Shown piece by piece: positions 6,106-10,654 of a stretch of 10,654 nt of DNA. Numbering within the stretch: the stretch's first letter is position 1; each line of letters opens with the position of its first letter. This stretch comes from Hyphomonas sp. UBA5111 (GTDB taxonomy: Bacteria; Pseudomonadota; Alphaproteobacteria; Caulobacterales; Hyphomonadaceae), in contig DHZF01000130.1 in the NCBI GenBank assembly GCA_002414505.1, positions 18,084 to 28,737 of the forward strand. The letters run 5' to 3'. The position numbers and the translations under genes were made by a program. The notes beneath the pieces are model-generated. The model ran no database searches and was not told the DNA's origin. It saw nothing but the letters and a program-made list of their open reading frames with translations.

Positions 6106-7251
6106 TTAGACTTGGAGGAAATGGGCGAGCCGCTCGACCAGCCGGTCAGTGTCCTTGTCATCCGTGAAAAGGTGCTGGGTGATCCGCAATCGGTCACCTC
6201 GGCGAGATATGAAAATGCCCTCTGCCTTCAACCGCGCCGTAAGGTCGTCTGGCGCCGACTCCGGCAGTCTGGGGCAGAGATAATGGGGCCCGCGTTCGGA
6301 CTCTGGAGGGCAGAACAGGCCAATCGAATTGAGCCTTTCAGACAGGTCCGCATTGCGGATCCGGAGCGTGCGCTCCACATTGTCGACTCCCCAGTCAAGA
6401 AGAGTATTTACGGCGCTTTCGAAGGCGGGAAGGAGCGCGAAATTCGAGCGTTCCCCCATGTCAAATCGCTCTGCGCCGGCCTCGTACTCGTCGGTGTAGT
6501 CAATCAGTCTTGCGAAATTGGAGGCGCCTTTCCGGGTGATCCAGTTCCGCTCCAAGGGGACGCCCGTCCGGTGTTCGGGGCCGACATAGAGGAAGCCGGT
6601 CGCATAGGGGCCGAGCAGCCATTTGTATCCGGCGACTGCCACGAAATCGGGTTGAACCTCTTCCGCATTGAAATCGAGAGCGCCGCAGCTCTGGGTCAGG
6701 TCCAATACGAGCGCAGCCCCGAATTCCCGGCATTTTTTACCGACCGCGGCAACATCGATCAGTGCGCCATCGGTCCAGCGAATATGCGCGCAAGCCACAA
6801 GTCCGGTATTGGGCCCGATCGCGTCGAGGAGACACTCGGACAGAGTCGAATTGCCCGTGCTGGTGATGGTTTTCAGCTGGGCGCCGGTCGACTCCGCCAA
6901 GGCACGCCAGACGTAAACATTCGAGGGAAACTGGTCTCCCAGGACAAGAATTTCCTGACCTTTCGTCAAGCTGATGTTCGCGGCTGCGGTGGCCAGCGCG
7001 TAACTTACAGACGGGACAAAGGCGATGCCCTCGGTGTCCCCATGGATCAGCCGGGCCAGCAGGGGGCGGAGGCGCGCGGTGTCTGCAAAGAAATCTGTAT
7101 CCTGAATGAACCAGGGCTGCAGCTTTCGCGCGAGTCCGGTCTTCCCGGCCTCGACCGAAGCTTTCGTCATCGGGCCCATCGTTGCGGTGTTGAAATAGGC
7201 GACATCGTCCGGGATATCGAACAAATGGCGCTGGTTTGGGATGACGCTCAT
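6106..7251 (-). CDS. Class V aminotransferase-fold PLP enzyme
   Basis: 381-residue fold-type I PLP enzyme related to cysteine desulfurases, kynureninases and isopenicillin-N-epimerase-like proteins. The cofactor lysine is Lys210 in AVAGYKWLLGPYATGFLYV. Asp184 and Gln187 in LVLDLTQSCGALDF are the usual pyridine-ring and phenol-contact residues. The segment FVPSVSYALATAA (78-90) resembles the phosphate-binding turn, and FNTATMGPM (20-28) is the usual N-terminal substrate region. No conserved active-site loop cysteine of the desulfurase kind is obvious, so I do not assign a desulfurase. ATG 7251 is chosen because AAGGAAG stands just before it; the longer frame starts at TTG 7341 and would overlap the synthetase gene. 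It lies 59 bp after the acyl-CoA synthetase and 110 bp before maoC. The reaction is unknown; lyase, epimerase or aminotransferase are all possible. Confidence 0.87.
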   Translation of the reverse strand: MSVIPNQRHLFDIPDDVAYFNTATMGPMTKASVEAGKTGLARKLQPWFIQDTDFFADTARLRPLLARLIHGDTEGIAFVPSVSYALATAAANISLTKGQEILVLGDQFPSNVYVWRALAESTGAQLKTITSTGNSTLSECLLDAIGPNTGLVACAHIRWTDGALIDVAAVGKKCREFGAALVLDLTQSCGALDFNAEEVQPDFVAVAGYKWLLGPYATGFLYVGPEHRTGVPLERNWITRKGASNFARLIDYTDEYEAGAERFDMGERSNFALLPAFESAVNTLLDWGVDNVERTLRIRNADLSERLNSIGLFCPPESERGPHYLCPRLPESAPDDLTARLKAEGIFISRRGDRLRITQHLFTDDKDTDRLVERLAHFLQV

Positions 7252-7254
7252 GAT

Positions 7255-7261
7255 CTTCCTT
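7255..7261 (-). promoter_or_regulatory. Ribosome binding site deciding the PLP-enzyme start
   Basis: AAGGAAG on the - strand, its AGGA core five bases before ATG 7251. It supports this start over the in-frame TTG at 7341, which would overlap the preceding gene. Confidence 0.7.
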
Positions 7262-7310
7262 AGCCCGGAAGAAAAATGAGGGACAGTGGGCCCAGCGCTT
7301 TTTGGCCCCT

Positions 7311-8858
7311 CTAGACGATACGGCTGTCCTTCTTGCCCCAATACCGGTCACGTATCAGCCTCTTGTACAGCTTTCCGGTCGGATGGCGTGGCAGCTCCAG
7401 ATCGAAATCAAGGCTTTTCGGGCATTTGATCTTCGAGAGTTCACCCCGACAGAATTCCAGAAGTTCGGCGGCCAACTCGTCAGAGGGCGCGATGCCCGGC
7501 ATGGGCTGGATAATGGCTTTGACCGACTCGCCGAATTCCTCGTCGGGCACACCGATCACGGCAACGTCTGCGACCTTCGGGTGTGTGATCAGCACGTTTT
7601 CGGCTTCCTGCGGATAGATATTCACCCCGCCTGAAATGATCATGAAGGCCTTGCGGTCTGTCAGATAGAGGAAGCCGTCCTCGTCCACTTTCCCGACATC
7701 CCCGAGCGAGGACCAGTCAGGATGTTTTGGATTGAGCGCGGAGGCATTCTTCTCGGGGTCATTGTGGTAGTTCGGCGGGGTCGTGCCGCCGAAATAGACC
7801 TGGCCTTCCTGGCCGACAGGCACTTCGTCGCCGTCCTCGTTGCAGATATGGAGTTCGCCCCAGATCGCCTTGCCGACCGTGCCCTTGTGGGTCAGCCAGT
7901 CAGCGCTTCTGGCCCACGTCATGCCATTGCCTTCGGAGCCGGCATAATATTCGTCGATGATGGCGCCCCACCAGTCGATCATCTGTTCCTTGACGGGGAT
8001 CGGGCATGGCGCAGCGGCGTGGATAACGAATTCCAGGCTGGAGACATCATAGGATTTGCGGACCTCTTCCGGCAGCTTCAGCAGCTTCACGAACATGGTC
8101 GGCACCATCTGGGTATGGGTTGCCTTGTAGGCCTGCACGCAGTCGAGGAAGGCCTCGGGATCGAATTTCTCCATAATGACCAGGGTTGCGCCCAGCCGGG
8201 TGAACGTCATGCACCAGCGCAGAGGGGCGGCATGATAGAGCGGCGCCGGCGACAGATAGATATTGTCCGCTCCCGCGCCCGCCATTGCCTGTGTGATCTG
8301 GATCAGGACATTGTCCCCATCAATTGGGGTGTTCGGTTCCAGGGCAGGGCGGATGCCTTTCGGCCGACCCGTCGTGCCGGAGGAATAGAGCATGTCCGTT
8401 CCGGCCATTTCATCCGGAATGGGGGTGACCGGAAAGCCGGACTGATGCGTCTCCAGTCGCTGGAAACCGTCGATATCGCCATCAATGGACCAATAATGAT
8501 CGAGCGAGGTGACCTTTTTGACCTGTTTTGCGATGTCACTCTTGCCGGCGCTGGCGATCAGGAGCGAGCTGCCGGAATCTTCCAGAATGTATTTCACCTC
8601 GGGCGCGGTGAGGCGCGAAGAGACGCAAACAAAGTAAAGTCCTGATCTCTGGGCAGCCCAGCAGACTTCGAAATATCGCGGGGAGTTTTCGGCGAAAAGT
8701 GCGATCGTGTCGCCCGGCTTCAGCCCGGCATCGCGAAATGCGTGGGCGATCTGGTTGGACCGCTCATCCAGCTGCTTGAAGGTGACGGTCTCGCCGGACG
8801 CGGCCATGATGTAGGCGGCCTTGTCGGGGTGGGTCTTCGCGTGATGGCAGGGATGCAT
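7311..8858 (-). CDS. Acyl-CoA synthetase (AMP-forming fatty acid/carboxylate-CoA ligase)
   Basis: 515-residue member of the ANL superfamily, which activates a carboxylic acid with ATP and then joins it to CoA. Motifs in order: the phosphate loop YSSGTTGRPKGI (158-169), the segment LSPAPLYHAAPL (202-213), YYAGSEG (304-310), the ATP-ribose aspartate in GDVG (386-389), the hinge DRKAFMIISGGVNIYPQEAE (401-420), and the catalytic Lys496 in PTGKLYKR. The phosphate loop continues IRP rather than the common VMxTH, as I recall for FadD/bile-acid-CoA-ligase-like members. The substrate could therefore be a fatty acid, an isoprenoid acid or a steroid-type acid. ATG 8858 has a perfect AGGAGG five bases upstream. 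It lies between a membrane hydroxylase gene (110 bp before) and the PLP enzyme (59 bp after). A cytosolic enzyme; the exact substrate is not determinable. Confidence 0.94.
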   Translation of the reverse strand: MHPCHHAKTHPDKAAYIMAASGETVTFKQLDERSNQIAHAFRDAGLKPGDTIALFAENSPRYFEVCWAAQRSGLYFVCVSSRLTAPEVKYILEDSGSSLLIASAGKSDIAKQVKKVTSLDHYWSIDGDIDGFQRLETHQSGFPVTPIPDEMAGTDMLYSSGTTGRPKGIRPALEPNTPIDGDNVLIQITQAMAGAGADNIYLSPAPLYHAAPLRWCMTFTRLGATLVIMEKFDPEAFLDCVQAYKATHTQMVPTMFVKLLKLPEEVRKSYDVSSLEFVIHAAAPCPIPVKEQMIDWWGAIIDEYYAGSEGNGMTWARSADWLTHKGTVGKAIWGELHICNEDGDEVPVGQEGQVYFGGTTPPNYHNDPEKNASALNPKHPDWSSLGDVGKVDEDGFLYLTDRKAFMIISGGVNIYPQEAENVLITHPKVADVAVIGVPDEEFGESVKAIIQPMPGIAPSDELAAELLEFCRGELSKIKCPKSLDFDLELPRHPTGKLYKRLIRDRYWGKKDSRIV

Positions 8859-8968
8859 GTCTTCCTCCTGGGGACCGGCGCGGCTTCTGGTGAGCGCGTT
8901 CGATGTTCAGGGGAAGTTTTTAGCCGGGCATTCGCATACGTCCACGGGCAACGTCGCGTCAGCCGAAT

Positions 8969-9898
8969 TTATTCCGGAAATCCTGGCGTGCCGCGTTTCT
9001 CCGGATTTTCCTGCAGATAGGCGTATTTGAGCTCGGTCGAGCGATTGTGTTTGCCTTCAGGGCACCAGCCAGGTTCGCTGATCAGGCGACCTATCCAGCG
9101 ATGGGGACGCAGCCCGTCGGAGGCGCAATCCTTTAGCAGCGCGTAGAATTCGTGGAACGCGATGACCACCGGGTTATGGGTTCCGAGCGGCTTCACGATG
9201 CCATAGATCGGCTTTTCATCCTCCAGTTCCGGAACGAATGTCCCGAACATCTTGTCCCAGGTGATGAATACGCCCGCGAAATTCGTATCGAGATACCGGG
9301 CATTGGTGGCATGATGGACCCGGTGATGGCTCGGCGTATTGAAGACCGCTTCGAACCAGCGGGGCATCCGGTCAATGGCTTCGGTATGGATCCAGAACTG
9401 GTACAGCAGATTCAGTCCGCCCACGAAGAAAATGACATAGGGATGGAAGCCGATGACAACCATGGGAAGGCCGATCCAGATCAGCCCGGTGAACGGTCCG
9501 AACCAGGGTTGGCGCAAAGCGGTCGTGAGATTGTAATTGGTCGATGAGTGATGGGTGACGTGCTCCATCCACCACCAGCGGGCGCGGTGCGCGAAACGGT
9601 GCTTCCAGTAATAGATGAAATCATACAGGACGAAGCCGATCACCGCTGACCAGAGCGTGAAAGGCAGGGTGAACACGCGAAATGGCCAGGCCACCAGCAT
9701 CATCCAGATGGCGATCGCCCCGGTCAGCGTATTGATGACGACATTGCCGAGTCCCATTGCCAGCGAGGCAAAGGCGTCCTTTGTGTCATATTTGCCCCGC
9801 GCCCGGCCTGATTTGACCGCCCACCACTCCAGCGCAACCGATAGAATAAAGATCGGGGCGGCGAATGTCGTGACGGCGGGCAGCGGATTGAATTCCAT
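8969..9898 (-). CDS. Fatty acid hydroxylase/sterol desaturase family membrane protein
   Basis: 309-residue integral membrane protein of the di-iron histidine-box family, which uses O2 to hydroxylate or desaturate lipid substrates. The boxes are visible: His100-x3-His104 (KHRFAH), His113-x2-His116-His117 (EHVTHH) and His191-His192-x2-His195-His196 (SHHRVHH). His171 (WIHTEA) may add a ligand. Hydrophobic segments run at about 9-27, 47-70, 80-97, 135-150 and 153-170. The C-terminal 90 residues are soluble. The arrangement resembles bacterial sterol-desaturase-like and alkylglycerol-monooxygenase-like proteins. ATG 9898 has no strong Shine-Dalgarno sequence, only an AAGGA well upstream, so translation may be modest. 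The 123-bp gap in front holds two palindromes. The neighbouring acyl-CoA synthetase gene starts 110 bp after it. The substrate (fatty acyl chain, carotenoid, hopanoid or sterol) is unknown. Confidence 0.92.
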   Translation of the reverse strand: MEFNPLPAVTTFAAPIFILSVALEWWAVKSGRARGKYDTKDAFASLAMGLGNVVINTLTGAIAIWMMLVAWPFRVFTLPFTLWSAVIGFVLYDFIYYWKHRFAHRARWWWMEHVTHHSSTNYNLTTALRQPWFGPFTGLIWIGLPMVVIGFHPYVIFFVGGLNLLYQFWIHTEAIDRMPRWFEAVFNTPSHHRVHHATNARYLDTNFAGVFITWDKMFGTFVPELEDEKPIYGIVKPLGTHNPVVIAFHEFYALLKDCASDGLRPHRWIGRLISEPGWCPEGKHNRSTELKYAYLQENPEKRGTPGFPE

Positions 9899-9958
9899 GA
9901 GTGGCAGGTGTCGTCCTTGAAGGTTTCTGTCTCTCCCGACCGTGCAGCCGAGCTGTAT

Positions 9959-9981
9959 TCACGGAATCGTGATCTGGATCA
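9959..9981. repeat. Two overlapping palindromes upstream of the hydroxylase gene
   Basis: TCACG-GAAT-CGTGA (9959-9972) is a perfect 5-bp inverted repeat. It overlaps by three bases a second one, TGATC-TG-GATCA (9970-9981). They lie 61-83 bp before the hydroxylase start codon, where a promoter and operator would be expected. No -35/-10 pair could be fixed with confidence. A dimeric regulator site is one reading; chance is another. Confidence 0.4.
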
Positions 9982-10021
9982 TGTTTAGACGAATCAGGCC
10001 GCCGCGGGAAAGGGGGCTGCG

Positions 10022-10654
10022 TCAGTACGTACCTGCCACCGGCTTGCCGTCCCGTTTGTAGACCACACCATCCTTCATCACGAAGTCGACGGCCTCGAAG
10101 GCGGACATGTCAGCGAGGGGATTGGTGTCCACGGCGACGAAATCAGCGCGGCACCCGACATCCCCGCATCCGAGGTCGCCCGTCTTGTCCAGTGCCTCTG
10201 CGGCCAGACTGGTTGCAGCCTGAAGGGCCTGCATCGGCGTCATGCCGAGCGTGACCATGCGGGAGAATTGGCGGCCATTGTCTCCATGTGGGTAGACACC
10301 CGAATCGGACCCGAACACGACTTTCACGCCTGCCTTCACGGCCGCGGTGAAACTGTCGCGCTGAATTTTTGAAATGGCACGTTCTTTCGCCAGGGATTCC
10401 TCCAGCACGCCATTCTTCTCGCCTTCGGCCAGCGTGTATTCGGTGTTGTAGATGTCCATCGACAGATAGGTGCCGTGCTCCTTGGCGAGATTGATCGTGT
10501 CTTCGTCGAGGATGCTGGCATGTTCGATTGTGTCGATGCCCGCGAGGATCGCATTCTTGATGCCAATCGTGCCATGCGCATGGGAGGCGACCTTGATCCC
10601 CCGCGCGTGAGCTTCTTCGGCAATGGCCGTCAGCTCTTCCAGCGTGCCCTGTGC
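10022..10654 (-). CDS. Metal-dependent amidohydrolase, C-terminal part (cut by the window edge)
   Basis: The last 210 residues of an amidohydrolase-superfamily protein; the frame is open to the right edge, so the N-terminus, including the first metal-binding HxH motif and any signal peptide, lies outside. It is wrong to start it at the internal ATG at 10459, because upstream codons encode conserved sequence. Visible metal-site motifs, numbered within the fragment: VASHAHGTIG (22-31; His25 or His27), TIEHAS (42-47; His45) and the strand-8 aspartate in VFGSDSG (Asp117). The C-terminus has the usual small beta-sandwich return, ADFVAVDTNPL (170-180). The pattern matches the group annotated as Xaa-Pro dipeptidase or imidazolonepropionase-like, some of which hydrolyse N-acyl or dipeptidyl Arg/Lys. 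Two cysteines (163 and 168, GCGDVGC) are close together. The hydroxylase gene follows after 123 bp. Family secure, substrate unknown. Confidence 0.9.
   Translation of the reverse strand, partial: AQGTLEELTAIAEEAHARGIKVASHAHGTIGIKNAILAGIDTIEHASILDEDTINLAKEHGTYLSMDIYNTEYTLAEGEKNGVLEESLAKERAISKIQRDSFTAAVKAGVKVVFGSDSGVYPHGDNGRQFSRMVTLGMTPMQALQAATSLAAEALDKTGDLGCGDVGCRADFVAVDTNPLADMSAFEAVDFVMKDGVVYKRDGKPVAGTY

Noticed and set aside
6076..7263. 395-codon open frame on the + strand opposite the PLP enzyme
   Set aside because: Shadow of the well-supported - strand gene; no recognisable domain in its translation.
7288..7308. Possible terminator between the acyl-CoA synthetase and the PLP enzyme (GGGCC/GGCCC)
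   Set aside because: Only a 5-bp stem with an 11-base loop, and the T-run on the - strand is about a dozen bases away; too weak to call.
7722..8645. 307-codon open frame on the + strand opposite the acyl-CoA synthetase
   Set aside because: The - strand gene carries every ANL motif over the same bases; the + strand frame shows no motif.
10022..10459. Amidohydrolase as a complete 145-residue gene starting at 10459
   Set aside because: Translation upstream of this ATG continues in frame with the conserved SHAHG and IEHAS motifs up to the window edge, so the gene is partial.

Overview
The window looks like chromosome of an alphaproteobacterium, G+C rich with G/C-ending codons. The best guess is the Caulobacterales/Hyphomonadaceae side, but no rRNA or other taxonomic marker is present, so this is an inference. 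The main support is the gene order fabH - ihfA - merR-like - tRNA-Pro at the left, an order I recall as common in Alphaproteobacteria (usually with plsX in front of fabH), plus the mix of MaoC, AMP-ligase and secreted peptidase genes.

Left part (1-2021, + strand): fabH (first condensing step of type II fatty acid synthesis), ihfA (IHF alpha subunit), a small MerR-family regulator 16 bp behind ihfA, and a complete 77-nt tRNA-Pro(GGG) with its own candidate promoter. This block is housekeeping.

Everything from 2069 to the right edge is on the - strand. In transcription order from the right edge: the C-terminal 210 residues of a metal-dependent amidohydrolase; a membrane fatty acid hydroxylase/sterol desaturase; an acyl-CoA synthetase; a class V PLP enzyme; and a MaoC-like enoyl-CoA hydratase closed by a clear intrinsic terminator at 5479-5513. 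After the terminator come msrB, a secreted (probably lipoprotein) S9A peptidase of the oligopeptidase B type, and a short XRE regulator with a two-helix membrane domain. That last gene is convergent with the tRNA gene.

The three lipid-related - strand genes (hydroxylase, CoA ligase, hydratase) suggest oxidation, activation and hydration of a lipid or acyl chain. The gaps between them are 59-123 bp, so co-transcription is possible but not shown. msrB and the S9 peptidase sit 64 bp apart and could both deal with damaged proteins or peptides, although they probably act in different compartments.

No gene-free stretch exceeds 300 bases; the longest gap is 152 bp (2531-2682). I see no insertion sequence, integrase, CRISPR array, toxin-antitoxin pair or phage gene, and nothing that clearly amounts to an undescribed system. 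The items most worth checking are the membrane-tethered XRE protein with GCCGCCAG repeats at its promoter, the putative lipoprotein oligopeptidase B, the lipid gene group, and tandem palindromes in front of the hydroxylase gene.
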